Below are positions 19,971-28,302 of a stretch of 64,000 nt of DNA, piece after piece. Each line of letters begins with the position of its first letter. The first letter of the stretch is position 1. The position numbers and the translations under genes are program-made. The stretch covers positions 62,001-126,000 of the forward strand of contig NZ_JANUGW010000010.1 of NCBI RefSeq assembly GCF_024753285.1. The letters are read 5' to 3'. Source of the stretch: Massilia pinisoli. Its GTDB lineage: Bacteria > Pseudomonadota > Gammaproteobacteria > Burkholderiales > Burkholderiaceae_D. The notes under the pieces were generated by a model. That model was not told the DNA's origin, made no database searches, and was given only the letters and a program-made list of their open reading frames with translations.

Positions 19971-20879
19971 TCAGGCGTCCACCAGCACGTCCCCGTCGAG
20001 CCGGGCGGCGCCCACGCCGACGAGCCCGCGCACGAGCCACGCCGCCAGCTCGGCGCTCGTGCTGTTCAAGAACCGCTCGCGCACGCGCACGAGCAGCGGC
20101 ACCGTCGCGCACAGCAGGTCGACGTCGGACAGCGGGATGCGGCGCCGTTCCAGCAGCAGGAATTTCATGAGGACTTTAACAGCGTTCTGCGCATTGCGGA
20201 TGGGATCGGCTGCGAGCATATCCAGGCGGCCGTAGGCGCGCTGCAACGCCTCCGTCACGTCGGCGAACGGGGCACCATGCCCGGGAATGACGACGCGGGC
20301 GTCCAAGGTCGCGATCAGGTCCAGGGTGGCGCGCACGTCGTCGAAGCCGGGCTCGCCGCTAAGCTCCGGGAACACGACGCCGAAACCGTTGTGCCACAGG
20401 GCATCGCCGGAAATCAGGATGCCCTCCCCTTCGCACCACAGCAGCAGCGCGTGCGGGTCGTGGCCCGGTGCCGCGAGCGCCTGCCAGTCGAGGTCGCCCA
20501 GGCGCAGCCGCTGGCCGGGTGTCACGCCCTCATCGAACGCGAAACGCGGGCATTGCTGGGCGGTGGCGCGAAAGCTCAGCGCATCTTCATCCCATGCGGC
20601 CACCGTCGCGCAATCCGCTGCGGGAATCGCGATGCGGCAACCGTAGGCCGCGCGCAGCGCCGCGTTGCCGCCGCAGTGATCGGAGTGCAGATGGGTGTTC
20701 ACGATGCGGTCGAGCGCCCGCCCCGCCAGCGCGTGGCGCACGAGCTCCACCGTCTGCGCGGCGTGCGTGGCGTAGCCCGTGTCGACGAGCGCCGTAGCGT
20801 CCTCGCCGATGAGCAGGACGTTGTTGGACGACAGCCAGCCGCGCTCGAGCACCCGGACCGATGGCGGCAACGTCGGCAT
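19971..20879 (-). CDS. MBL-fold metallo-hydrolase
   Basis: A 302-residue metallo-beta-lactamase fold hydrolase with the metal motif THLHSDHCGGN, ALLVDTGYATH, APGHDPHALLLW, SGDALW and VVIPGHGAPF. A C-terminal helical extension (~75 residues) follows the core, as in glyoxalase-like or lactonase-like members. Substrate unknown. The start at 20879 (MPTLPPSVRVLERGW) shares its A with the stop of the DUF1289 gene (TGATG), implying coupling. A frame continuing upstream to 21038 would overlap DUF1289 and is not preferred. Confidence 0.9.
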   Translation of the reverse strand: MPTLPPSVRVLERGWLSSNNVLLIGEDATALVDTGYATHAAQTVELVRHALAGRALDRIVNTHLHSDHCGGNAALRAAYGCRIAIPAADCATVAAWDEDALSFRATAQQCPRFAFDEGVTPGQRLRLGDLDWQALAAPGHDPHALLLWCEGEGILISGDALWHNGFGVVFPELSGEPGFDDVRATLDLIATLDARVVIPGHGAPFADVTEALQRAYGRLDMLAADPIRNAQNAVKVLMKFLLLERRRIPLSDVDLLCATVPLLVRVRERFLNSTSAELAAWLVRGLVGVGAARLDGDVLVDA

Positions 20880-21088
20880 CAGTCGAACGGGATCTGTTCT
20901 TCGCGACGGCGGATGTCCGCCCACACGGCGCGCTTGGTGTCGTCGTCGGCGCGGCTCCAGGCCACGATCTCGTCGATGGTGCGCAGGCAACCTTCGCACA
21001 ATCCCGTCACCGGCGACATCTTGCACACGTTGATGCACGGCGACGGCACGGGCGTCTGCTGTTCGGGAAGAACACGCGGCCCGTTCAT
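20879..21088 (-). CDS. DUF1289 small cysteine protein
   Basis: A 69-residue protein with the DUF1289 signature PSPCINVCKMSPVTGLCEGCLRT, four cysteines that probably bind a metal or Fe-S cluster, followed by DEIVAWSRADDDTKRAVWADI. The start MNGPRVLPEQQ at 21088 was chosen because it overlaps the stop of the upstream remnant (ATGA) and matches family length; a GTG at 21211 in frame would add an unlikely Arg-rich extension. It is translationally coupled to the MBL-fold gene. Confidence 0.9.
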   Translation of the reverse strand: MNGPRVLPEQQTPVPSPCINVCKMSPVTGLCEGCLRTIDEIVAWSRADDDTKRAVWADIRRREEQIPFD

Positions 21089-21213
21089 GCGGCCGCCTTG
21101 TCGCTGTAATGTTTCGTATCGATCACGCAACGTTCGTGCGCGTCGACGCAGACGCGCTCGGGTATCGTGTAGCGCCACTCGAAGCGCAAACCGGGTTGGA
21201 ATGTTGGACACAT
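21085..21213 (-). pseudogene. Remnant of an acyl-CoA thioesterase-type gene (N- and C-terminal ends only)
   Basis: A 42-codon frame too short to be a normal gene. Its first part, MCPTFQPGLRFEWRYTIPE, looks like the start of FadM-type/4HBT thioesterases, and its end, HERCVIDTKHYSDKAAA, looks like their C-terminus (…THERfvID..rf..Kva). The ~90 residues normally between them are missing without a frameshift, as from an in-frame internal deletion. Its TGA overlaps the DUF1289 ATG, so it may still be translated and only serve to couple the genes. The family match is by memory and should be checked. Confidence 0.45.
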
Positions 21214-21410
21214 GGCGCGCAGATTAACGCATCCGGACGAATCGCGCTTGACCGACGAGGCCACGCAGGTAGACTGGGACTCGTCCGTTGCGCACGTTGC
21301 GCTTACCCCATCTGTAAGGTTGGCGCAAGCTTCGCCATCAAGACTGAACCCTCGCTCGATGCCTCAGCCACGCGCCGGCGCATTGCCGACACACCCCACA
21401 AGGAGTGCCG

Positions 21411-22529
21411 ATGACCCTGAATCACAAGTTCCTGGCGCAAATGCGCGCCGCGACCCGATCCCTGATGCGCCGCGGCCCCGCCGTTGCCCGGACCGTCATC
21501 CGGGAATCCGTAAAAAACGCTACCGCCGTCCAGACCGCTGCCGTCAACAGCATGGACACTGCCACGCCGCCCGCCTCCAACAACCCGACCTACGACGCCT
21601 TTTCCGACATGCTGGCCGACCTGTCCCGGCTGGGCCAGAGCGCCAACCCGTTCAACGTGCCGCCGCTGTCGACGGGTGCGGCCGCGATCGGCCTGCCCGG
21701 CCATTTCATCGACGCCAGCTACACGAACGACGCGGGCACCCGCGACTACAAACTGTATATCCCGAGCACGTATGCGGGCCAGCCCGCGCCGCTGCTCGTG
21801 ATGCTGCACGGCTGCACGCAAAACCCCGACGACTTCGCGCTCGGCACCGGCATGAACGCGCTGGCGGAGGAACACGGCTGCCTCGTCGCTTATCCGGCCC
21901 AGTCGCAGCAGGCCAACGCGACCCGCTGCTGGAACTGGTTCAGCGCGACCGACCAGCAGCGCGGCCAGGGCGAACCGGCCATCCTCGCCGGACTCACGCA
22001 GGACATCATGGCGCGCTACGTGATCGATCCGGGACATGTGTTCGTCGCGGGCCTGTCCGCCGGCGGCGCGATGGCCGCGATCCTCGGCACGCTGTACCCG
22101 GACCTGTACACGGCCGTCGGTGTCCACTCGGGCCTGCCGTTCGCGGCCGCGAACGACCTGCCGTCCGCGATGGCCGCGATGAAAGGCGAGTTCCGCAGCC
22201 ACCACAAACCGGGCAAGTCGCTGCCGATCATCGTGTTCCACGGCGACCGCGACACGACCGTGCACCCGGCCAACGGCGACGAACTGATCAAGCGGCGCCG
22301 GCGTCATCCGTCGGAAGACGTCGTCGTCGAACCGGGCACGGTGCAGGACGGTCACGCCTACACGCGCACGGTGCACAAGCGTCCCGACGGCAGCATCCAT
22401 GCGGAACACTGGGTGATCCACGGTTCCGGTCACGCATGGTCCGGCGGCGATACGCGCGGCACCTATACGGACGGCAAGGGTCCGAACGCGAGCCGCGAAA
22501 TGATGCGGTTTTTCCGCACCGCGCGTTGA
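21411..22529 (+). CDS. PHB-depolymerase family esterase
   Basis: A 372-residue alpha/beta hydrolase of the LpqC/poly(3-hydroxybutyrate) depolymerase family. The oxyanion region is LLVMLHGCTQNPDDFALGTGMN, the nucleophile GLSAGGAM (GxSxG), the acid is in FHGDRDTTVHP and the catalytic His is in HGSGHAWSGG. The N-terminal ~80 residues are basic and low-complexity, with no clear signal peptide. ATG 21411 is preferred because AGGAG lies 5 bases upstream; the GTG at 21405 overlaps that site. Substrate could be PHB oligomers or feruloyl-type esters. Confidence 0.88.
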   Translation: MTLNHKFLAQMRAATRSLMRRGPAVARTVIRESVKNATAVQTAAVNSMDTATPPASNNPTYDAFSDMLADLSRLGQSANPFNVPPLSTGAAAIGLPGHFIDASYTNDAGTRDYKLYIPSTYAGQPAPLLVMLHGCTQNPDDFALGTGMNALAEEHGCLVAYPAQSQQANATRCWNWFSATDQQRGQGEPAILAGLTQDIMARYVIDPGHVFVAGLSAGGAMAAILGTLYPDLYTAVGVHSGLPFAAANDLPSAMAAMKGEFRSHHKPGKSLPIIVFHGDRDTTVHPANGDELIKRRRRHPSEDVVVEPGTVQDGHAYTRTVHKRPDGSIHAEHWVIHGSGHAWSGGDTRGTYTDGKGPNASREMMRFFRTAR

Positions 22530-22533
22530 GCGT

Positions 22534-22737
22534 TCACGCGTCCGGCGTGGGCGGCGCCTCGGCCGCCCGTTGCGCGATATGCTGTTCCAGGCAGGCTGGG
22601 CACCAGCACCGCGCCGCCTCGCCGGCCAGCGGCAGCGCGACGACGGACGGCAGCCGCGTGCACCAGCACGGTGCACCGTCGTTGCCATCGACCATCGTGC
22701 AACTGAACGTGGCGCCGCAACGTGCACACGTGCTCAT
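22534..22737 (-). CDS. Cysteine-rich CWC family protein
   Basis: A 67-residue protein with the CWC pattern: CARCGATFSC near the N-terminus, CWCTRLPSV in the middle and CWCPACLEQHI near the end, seven or more cysteines that likely hold a zinc or cluster. Function is not known. The start at 22737 (MSTCARCGA) gives the normal family length; upstream in-frame residues are not family-like. It converges on the esterase gene with a 4-base gap. Confidence 0.88.
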   Translation of the reverse strand: MSTCARCGATFSCTMVDGNDGAPCWCTRLPSVVALPLAGEAARCWCPACLEQHIAQRAAEAPPTPDA

Positions 22738-22890
22738 GCGGCGGCTCCGGCCCCAAAAGATGACTGTCGTGTATCCATATGTAATCCACCTTAACGGCGA
22801 GCGCCAGAAAATACAACATGGAGCTTTTATAATGCCCACTGCAGCGGGCTATTGCCTGTAAAATCTCGCAAATTCTTTTCCGGACCCCCA

Positions 22891-23820
22891 ATGAACGCTA
22901 CGCTGACGACGCTGACGGGCGACGACCAGAATAACGACCTGACTGCGGTCTCGCCGCAGATCAAGGCGCAGATCCTGGCCGAAGCACTTCCCTACATCCG
23001 CAATTTCCACGGCAAGACCATCGTCATCAAATACGGTGGCAATGCGATGACCGAAGAGCGCCTGAAGCACGGCTTCGCGCGCGACGTCATCCTGCTGAAG
23101 CTGGTCGGCATGAACCCGGTCGTGGTGCACGGCGGCGGTCCGCAGATCGACAACGCCCTCAAGAAGATCGGCAAGCAAGGCACGTTCGTGCAGGGCATGC
23201 GCATCACCGACGAAGAAACCATGGAAGTGGTGGAGTGGGTGCTGGGTGGCGAAGTCCAGCAGGACATCGTCATGCTGATCAACCACTACGGCGGCCAGGC
23301 CGTGGGCCTCACCGGCAAGGACGGCGGCCTGATCCGCGCACGCAAGATGGCGATGCCGGACCGCGACAAGCCGGGCGAATTCCTCGACATCGGCTTCGTG
23401 GGCGAAATCGAAGCGATCAATCCGGCCGTCGTGAAGGCGCTGCAGGACGACGCGTTCATCCCGATCATCTCGCCGATCGGCTTCGGCCAGGACGGCCAGG
23501 CGTACAACATCAATGCCGACGTCGTCGCCGGCAAGATCGCGGAAATCCTGAAGGCCGAAAAGCTGATCATGATGACCAATATCGCGGGCGTGCAGGACAA
23601 GAACGGCAACCTCGTGACGGACCTGTCGGCACGCGAGATCGACGAGATGTTCGCGGACGGCACGATCTCCGGCGGCATGCTGCCGAAGATCTCGTCGGCA
23701 CTGGACGCCGCCAAGTCGGGCGTGAACACCGTGCACATCATCGATGGCCGCATCGAGCACTCGTTGTTGCTGGAAGTCTTGACCGAACAGGCTTTTGGCA
23801 CTATGATCCGCTCGCATTGA
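22891..23820 (+). CDS. argB: Acetylglutamate kinase ArgB
   Basis: This 309-residue cytoplasmic kinase phosphorylates N-acetylglutamate, the second step of arginine synthesis. It shows the amino-acid-kinase landmarks [43 protein letters not shown] and the end [28 protein letters not shown]. Length and motifs fit the hexameric-type ArgB. The start [10 protein letters not shown] at 22891 was chosen over GTG/ATG codons upstream by family length. tRNA-Thr begins 38 bases after the stop. Confidence 0.96.
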   Translation: MNATLTTLTGDDQNNDLTAVSPQIKAQILAEALPYIRNFHGKTIVIKYGGNAMTEERLKHGFARDVILLKLVGMNPVVVHGGGPQIDNALKKIGKQGTFVQGMRITDEETMEVVEWVLGGEVQQDIVMLINHYGGQAVGLTGKDGGLIRARKMAMPDRDKPGEFLDIGFVGEIEAINPAVVKALQDDAFIPIISPIGFGQDGQAYNINADVVAGKIAEILKAEKLIMMTNIAGVQDKNGNLVTDLSAREIDEMFADGTISGGMLPKISSALDAAKSGVNTVHIIDGRIEHSLLLEVLTEQAFGTMIRSH

Positions 23821-23858
23821 AGATTCGTGGCGTCTCCATGGCGCCACAATCGTTGTTT

Positions 23859-23933
<75 letters not shown>

Positions 23934-24090
23934 GGATTTGTCCCCATTCCCGCCTGTTGTGGTATCCCCGATGCCTGACGTAACGGATAGACAAGACGCT
24001 TGTCCACGCTGCGCGTTTGCCCGCTGCAGCCGGAACGAGAAGCCCGCCGCGCGATGACAAGCGCCTCGAACGCGGGCAGCAAGGAAAGCT

Positions 24091-24167
24091 GGAGCGGTAG
24101 TTCAGTTGGTTAGAATACCGGCCTGTCACGCCGGGGGTCGCGGGTTCGAGCCCCGTCCGCTCCGCCA
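24091..24167 (+). tRNA. tRNA-Asp (anticodon GTC)
   Basis: A 77-base cloverleaf: acceptor GGAGCGG/CCGCTCC, D arm AGTTCAGTTGGTTAGAAT, anticodon stem CCGGC/GCCGG with loop CTGTCAC (GTC, reads GAC/GAT), T arm CGCGGGTTCGAGCCCCG, discriminator G and encoded CCA. The last 21 bases plus two downstream bases recur at 24267-24289. A hairpin terminator starts 21 bases after the CCA. Confidence 0.96.
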
Positions 24168-24187
24168 GAATTCATCTCCCATAAAAA

Positions 24188-24215
24188 GTGCCTCCCCTGC
24201 GGGAGGCACGGTTTT
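24188..24215 (+). terminator. Intrinsic terminator after tRNA-Asp
   Basis: A 9-bp GC-rich stem, GTGCCTCCC/GGGAGGCAC with a 4-base loop, is followed by GGTTTT. It fits a Rho-independent end for the tRNA transcript. Confidence 0.8.
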
Positions 24216-24225
24216 GGGCTCGAAG

Positions 24226-24247
24226 GGTTTCGCTTGCAAGCGAAACC
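24226..24247. repeat. Perfect 22-bp palindrome between the two tRNA-Asp 3' copies
   Basis: The 11-base half GGTTTCGCTTG is followed directly by its exact reverse complement, with no spacer. It lies between the first terminator and the second tRNA 3' copy. It could be a cruciform, a protein site or a degenerate mobile-element end; nothing in the sequence decides which. Confidence 0.6.
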
Positions 24248-24266
24248 GCGGCCCGCGGCACGTGGG

Positions 24267-24289
24267 CGAGCCCCGTCCGCTCCGCCAGA
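24267..24289 (+). repeat. Second copy of tRNA-Asp 3' end (23-bp direct repeat)
   Basis: These 23 bases, covering half of the T arm, the acceptor 3' strand, CCA and two bases beyond, are identical to 24147-24169, exactly 120 bases downstream; the following six bases match except one (extending to 24295). It has no 5' half, so it cannot fold as a tRNA. It may be an integration attachment scar or the end of a decayed duplicate tRNA. Confidence 0.8.
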
Positions 24290-24296
24290 TTTCATG

Positions 24297-24326
24297 AAAA
24301 AGGGTCCGACTCGTCGGACCCTTTTT
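24297..24326 (+). terminator. Intrinsic terminator after the tRNA 3' repeat
   Basis: A near-symmetric hairpin, AAAAAGGGTCCGA/TCGGACCCTTTTT with a CTCG loop, can end transcription from either side. It insulates the nucleotidase gene, whose likely promoter starts directly after it. Confidence 0.85.
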
Positions 24327-24349
24327 CTTTCTGCGGTCCCGATATAATC

Positions 24350-25123
24350 ATGGGACTTCGTTGCCCTCTTCCGCTCCCAGTGCCCAATCCTTCTCCCGTC
24401 TGGCTGTTCGACCTCGACAACACCCTGCACGACGCCTCGCACGCGATCTTCCCGGCGATCAGCGCCAACATGAACGCGTACATCGCGCGCGTGCTGGGCG
24501 ACGGCGTCACGCCCGCGAGCCGGGAAGCCGTCGACGCGGCCCGCGTCGGCTACTGGAAGCGCTATGGTGCCACCCTGCTCGGCATGATCCGCCACCACCG
24601 CGTCGACGCGGCCGACTTCCTGCGCGAGACGCACGACATCGGCGCCCTGCACGAGCTGGTGCGCTACGAACGGGGCCTGGAACGGCTGCTGCGCCGCCTC
24701 CCCGGTCGCAAGATCCTGCTGACGAACGCGCCGACCGCGTATTCGACGGGCGTCGTGCGCCATATCGGGCTGCAGCGCCAGTTCGCGCACCACGTATCGA
24801 TCGAGGACATGCGCGTGCACGGCCAGCTGCGGCCGAAGCCGTCGACGCTGATGCTGCGCCGCCTGCTGCGCCGGCATGGGTTGTCGGCACGGCGCTGCAT
24901 CCTCGTCGAGGACACGCTCGTGAACCTGAAGCGCGCCAAGCAGCTGGGCGTACGCACGGCGTGGGTCACGCAATACCTGCGCTACAGCGATCCGATCGGC
25001 AAAGCCCCGTTGCCAAAAATCGTCAAACGCCCCGCATACGTCGATGTCAAAGTAAAATCGGTTCTTCGGCTGCCCGCGCACCTGCACCGGCTGGCGCCTG
25101 ACCCCACCACGGAGACGTTCTAA
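24350..25123 (+). CDS. HAD-superfamily pyrimidine 5'-nucleotidase
   Basis: A HAD hydrolase of the pyrimidine 5'-nucleotidase (SDT1/YjjG-like) branch. Motif I is WLFDLDNTLHDAS, motif II KILLTNAPTAYS, motif III lysine in RPKPS and motif IV ILVEDTLVNLKRAKQLG. A TATAAT hexamer at 24343-24348 touches the ATG at 24350; if that is the -10 box the mRNA starts after this ATG and the real start is the GTG at 24380 (VPNPSPVWLFDL), giving 247 residues instead of 257. Likely role is nucleoside monophosphate turnover. slmA follows after 4 bases and is probably cotranscribed. Confidence 0.87.
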   Translation: MGLRCPLPLPVPNPSPVWLFDLDNTLHDASHAIFPAISANMNAYIARVLGDGVTPASREAVDAARVGYWKRYGATLLGMIRHHRVDAADFLRETHDIGALHELVRYERGLERLLRRLPGRKILLTNAPTAYSTGVVRHIGLQRQFAHHVSIEDMRVHGQLRPKPSTLMLRRLLRRHGLSARRCILVEDTLVNLKRAKQLGVRTAWVTQYLRYSDPIGKAPLPKIVKRPAYVDVKVKSVLRLPAHLHRLAPDPTTETF

Positions 25124-25127
25124 CAAC

Positions 25128-25706
25128 ATGGCAAGCACGAAGCCGGGCCAACGCAAGCAGCAGATCCTCCAGGCCCTGGCGGCCATGCTCGAACATCCGA
25201 AGGGCGAGAAGATCACGACGGCGGCGCTGGCCGCCAAGCTGTCGGTGTCGGAGGCCGCGCTGTATCGCCATTTCGCCAGCAAGGCGCAGATGTTCGAAGG
25301 GCTGATCGAATTCATCGAGGCCACCGTGTTCACCCTGTTCAACCAGGTCGCGGAACGCGAGGACAACGGCGTCGCGCAGGCGCATGCGATGCTGCAGATC
25401 CTGCTGTCGTTCGCCGCCAACAACCCCGGCATGACGCGCGTGCTGATCGGCGATGCCCTCGTCGGCGAGGACGAGCGCCTGCAGCTGCGCATGAACCAGT
25501 TCTACGACAAGGTCGAGCTGGCGTTCAAGCAGGCGTTGCGCGTGGCCGCCACGCAGGGCCACGGCCGCGAAGAAGACGTGGCCGCGCGCGCCGCGATGCT
25601 CGTGTCGTACGTGACGGGACGCTGGCACCGCTACGCCAAGAGCGGCTTCAGGCAGCACCCCACCGAGAACAGCCCGCTGCAGCTGGCCCTCTTGCTCGCC
25701 GCCTGA
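25128..25706 (+). CDS. slmA: Nucleoid occlusion factor SlmA (TetR family)
   Basis: A 192-residue TetR-fold DNA-binding protein. The N-terminal helix-turn-helix is ITTAALAAKLSVSEAALYRHFASKAQMFEGLIEF, which matches SlmA (the LSVSEAALYRHFPSK pattern), and the C-terminal ligand/dimer domain includes LLSFAANNPGMTRVLIGDALVGED. SlmA binds specific chromosomal sites and blocks FtsZ assembly over the nucleoid. It starts 4 bases after the nucleotidase gene and is followed 7 bases later by the pabBC gene, so the three likely form an operon. Confidence 0.93.
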   Translation: MASTKPGQRKQQILQALAAMLEHPKGEKITTAALAAKLSVSEAALYRHFASKAQMFEGLIEFIEATVFTLFNQVAEREDNGVAQAHAMLQILLSFAANNPGMTRVLIGDALVGEDERLQLRMNQFYDKVELAFKQALRVAATQGHGREEDVAARAAMLVSYVTGRWHRYAKSGFRQHPTENSPLQLALLLAA

Positions 25707-25713
25707 CCCCATC

Positions 25714-27564
25714 ATGGACGCCACCGTGTTCGCCCTGCTCGACGACGCGAGCCCCGAAGGCCATGCGCAGGCGCGCTCGCGCCTGTACGACGGCTATGCG
25801 GGCATGCTGTCGTGCCAGCGCAGCGAGGACTGGCCGCGCCTGCTGGACGGCCTGCAGGATGCCCTCGCGCGCGGCCTGCACGCGGTGCCCGTGCTGACGT
25901 ATGAGCTGGGCGAGCAGCTGGTCGGCATCGCGCCCGCGCGCGAGCTCCACGCACCGCTGGCGCAGGTGCTGCTGTTCGAGCGCTACGACATGCTGGACGC
26001 CGCCCAGGTCGACGCCTGGCTCGCGCAGCGCGTGCAAGAACAAGGCGGCGGCCCGGCCGGCATCGCTGCCGTGCGGGCGAACGTCGACGAGCCCACGTTC
26101 GCGCATGCCATCGACCGCATCCGCGACTACATCGAGGCCGGCGACACCTACCAGGTCAACTACACGTACCGCATCCGCTTCGACGCTTTCGGTCCCGTGT
26201 GCGCGCTGTACGCGCGCCTGCGCGCGCGCCAGCCCGTGCCCTACGGTGCGCTGGTCGGCCTGCCGGACGGGCGCGCCGTGCTGTCGCTGTCGCCGGAACT
26301 GTTCGTCCGCCACGATGCGGGCCGTCTGCTGGCGCGCCCGATGAAGGGCACGGCACCGGCCGCCGACGACGATCTCGTGAACGCCGTGCGCGCCCAGCAT
26401 CTCGCGGCCGATCCGAAGAACCGCGCGGAAAACCTGATGATCGTCGACCTGCTGCGCAACGACCTCGGACGCATCGCGCGCACGGGCACCGTGGGCGTGC
26501 CCGCGCTGTTCGAAGTGAAGCGCTACAGCAGCGTGCTGCAGATGACGTCGACGGTGCAGGCGCAGCTCGCGCCGGGGACGTCGCTGGCGGCCATCTTCGC
26601 CGCGCTGTACCCATGCGGCTCGATCACGGGCGCACCGAAGCGCCGCACGATGGAAATCATCCGCGAACTGGAACCGGCCGCGCGCGGCATCTACACGGGC
26701 GCGATCGGCTGGATCGATCCGCCGCCGGGCGGCGGATTCGGCACGCTGCACGGGGCGCGCTTCGGCGACTTCTGCTTGTCGGTCCCGATCCGCACCTTGA
26801 CCTTGCAGCCGGAGCAGAACGGCGTCCGGCATGGCGAACTGGGTGTCGGCGCGGGCATCGTGCACGACAGCGACGCCGGCGCGGAATACGCGGAATGCCG
26901 ACTCAAGGCGGAATTCCTCACGGGCCTGACGAACGACTTCGACGTCTTCGAGACGATCCACGCCACGCGCGCGGATGGATGCCGGCACTTGGAGCGCCAC
27001 CTTTCTCGCCTGGGCGCGTCGGCCGCGTATTTCGGCCATCCGTTCGATGCGGGGCTCGCGCGCGCGGCCGCGCAGGAAGCGTGCACCGCGCTGCCGGACG
27101 ACGGCCCGCACCGCGTGCGGCTCGCGCTGCGCCCGGACGGCAAAATCGTCGTGCAGACGGGCGCGCTGGCACCGTTGAACGAGCCGGTGACGCTGCTGCT
27201 GTCGGACGAACCAACGCACGCGCACGACGCCTTCCTGCGCCACAAGACGAGCATCCGCAGCCGCTACGACGCGGCGTGGCGCGCGGCGGAGGCTGTGGGC
27301 GCGTTCGACACGCTGTTCTTCAACGAGCGCGGCGAATTGACGGAAGGTGGGCGCAGCAATGTGTTCGTAAAAATCGCCGGGCGCTGGTACACGCCGCCGC
27401 TGTCGGCCGGCGTGCTCCCGGGCGTGATGCGCGGCGTGCTGCTGGACGATCCGGCGTGGGACGTCATCGAGTGTCCGCTGACGCGCGAGAGCCTCGCGCA
27501 CGCGCAGGAGATCGTCGTCTGCAACGCGTTGCGCGGCGCGTTGAAGGCCGTGCTGCGCAAATAA
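25714..27564 (+). CDS. pabB: Aminodeoxychorismate synthase component I fused to aminodeoxychorismate lyase (PabBC)
   Basis: A 616-residue fusion for p-aminobenzoate (folate) synthesis. Residues ~1-405 are the chorismate-utilising PabB domain: YIEAGDTYQVNYTYR, LSPELFVRHDAGRLLARPMKG, NRAENLMIVDLLRNDLGR, CGSITGAPKRRTMEII and GVGAGIVHDSDAGAEYAEC. Residues ~408-616 are a class IV PLP aminotransferase (ADC lyase, PabC): FDVFETIHA, HKTSIRSRYDAAW (candidate PLP Lys), FNERGELTEGGRSNVFVK and SAGVLPGVMRG. The PabB-PabC fusion makes both steps in one chain; a PabA glutaminase must be encoded elsewhere. It is the last gene of the nucleotidase-slmA operon. Confidence 0.93.
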   Translation: MDATVFALLDDASPEGHAQARSRLYDGYAGMLSCQRSEDWPRLLDGLQDALARGLHAVPVLTYELGEQLVGIAPARELHAPLAQVLLFERYDMLDAAQVDAWLAQRVQEQGGGPAGIAAVRANVDEPTFAHAIDRIRDYIEAGDTYQVNYTYRIRFDAFGPVCALYARLRARQPVPYGALVGLPDGRAVLSLSPELFVRHDAGRLLARPMKGTAPAADDDLVNAVRAQHLAADPKNRAENLMIVDLLRNDLGRIARTGTVGVPALFEVKRYSSVLQMTSTVQAQLAPGTSLAAIFAALYPCGSITGAPKRRTMEIIRELEPAARGIYTGAIGWIDPPPGGGFGTLHGARFGDFCLSVPIRTLTLQPEQNGVRHGELGVGAGIVHDSDAGAEYAECRLKAEFLTGLTNDFDVFETIHATRADGCRHLERHLSRLGASAAYFGHPFDAGLARAAAQEACTALPDDGPHRVRLALRPDGKIVVQTGALAPLNEPVTLLLSDEPTHAHDAFLRHKTSIRSRYDAAWRAAEAVGAFDTLFFNERGELTEGGRSNVFVKIAGRWYTPPLSAGVLPGVMRGVLLDDPAWDVIECPLTRESLAHAQEIVVCNALRGALKAVLRK

Positions 27565-27613
27565 AAAGGGCCGGCGCAAGGCCGGCCAAAACCGGCCCGC
27601 GAGGGCCGGCACG
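27563..27613 (-). terminator. Terminator region for ompW (GC-rich hairpins)
   Basis: Overlapping GGCCGGC/GCCGGCC stems fill this short gap between convergent pabBC and ompW. On the minus strand the stem at 27569-27587 runs into TTTTT, a good intrinsic terminator for ompW; the alternative stems may act on the plus strand. Confidence 0.7.
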
Positions 27614-27653
27614 CTTTGGAGGAAGCGGGGTTCGTTACAGCGGATACGCTTGG

Positions 27654-28271
27654 TCAGAAGCGGTAGCCGACGCCGACGCCGAGCAGCACCGGATCGATCC
27701 TGACCCGGCTGGCGCGCGCGCCGTTGATATCGACGTCGCTGCGGATCCGCACCTTCTTCACATCGAGATTGACGGACCACTTGCCGTCGATGCGGAAGTC
27801 GACACCGGCCTGCAGCGCGGCGCCGATGCTGTCGTGCTCGAGGCGTCCGGCGCCGTTCAGGATGTCGACGTTCGAAATCAGCGTGTAATTGACGCCGGCG
27901 CCGACGTACGGATCGAATTGCGCGCCCGGCAGGAAGTGGTATTGCGCCAGCAATGTGGGCGGCACGTGCTTGAAGGTGCCGATGCGCTGGCCGTCCAACG
28001 TGACGTCATGCTTTTGCGGATAGGTGAGGACCAGTTCGGCGGCCCAGTTCGGCGTGAGGAAATACGAGATGTCGACTTCGGGGATCCATTTGCTGCTGAC
28101 GTGCAGGCGGTCGCTGGCGCCGGTGCCGCCTACGGGATCGGACTTGTCGGCCGGATCGATGTGCACCGCCCGCACCCGCACGAGCCAAGGCGATTCCTGC
28201 GCCCATCCGGGCACGGCGGCTCCGACGAGACCCAGGGCGGCGACCATCAGTTTCAGCATCGACTTCTTCAT
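27654..28271 (-). CDS. ompW: OmpW family outer-membrane protein
   Basis: A 205-residue 8-strand barrel with signal peptide (MKKSMLKLMVAALGLVGAAVPGWA). OmpW landmarks are SPWLVRVRAVHIDPADKSD, DISYFLTPNWAAELVLTYPQKHDV, TFKHVPPTLLAQYHF, DPYVGAGVNYTLISN and a final Phe in LLGVGVGYRF. OmpW forms a narrow hydrophobic channel for small apolar compounds and is often induced by low oxygen. A perfect FNR-type site sits upstream at the position expected for class II activation. It converges on pabBC. Confidence 0.95.
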   Translation of the reverse strand: MKKSMLKLMVAALGLVGAAVPGWAQESPWLVRVRAVHIDPADKSDPVGGTGASDRLHVSSKWIPEVDISYFLTPNWAAELVLTYPQKHDVTLDGQRIGTFKHVPPTLLAQYHFLPGAQFDPYVGAGVNYTLISNVDILNGAGRLEHDSIGAALQAGVDFRIDGKWSVNLDVKKVRIRSDVDINGARASRVRIDPVLLGVGVGYRF

Positions 28272-28302
28272 GGTGAGACCTTTCTTCGCGTTGTTGTTCG
28301 AC

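Noticed and set aside
24188-24326. Riboswitch or attenuator upstream of the nucleotidase gene
   Set aside because: The hairpins are ordinary terminators belonging to the tRNA unit and its duplicated end; no aptamer-like conserved core is visible.
25648-27780. Open frame of 710 codons on the minus strand
   Set aside because: Antisense to pabBC, which has both catalytic domains intact.
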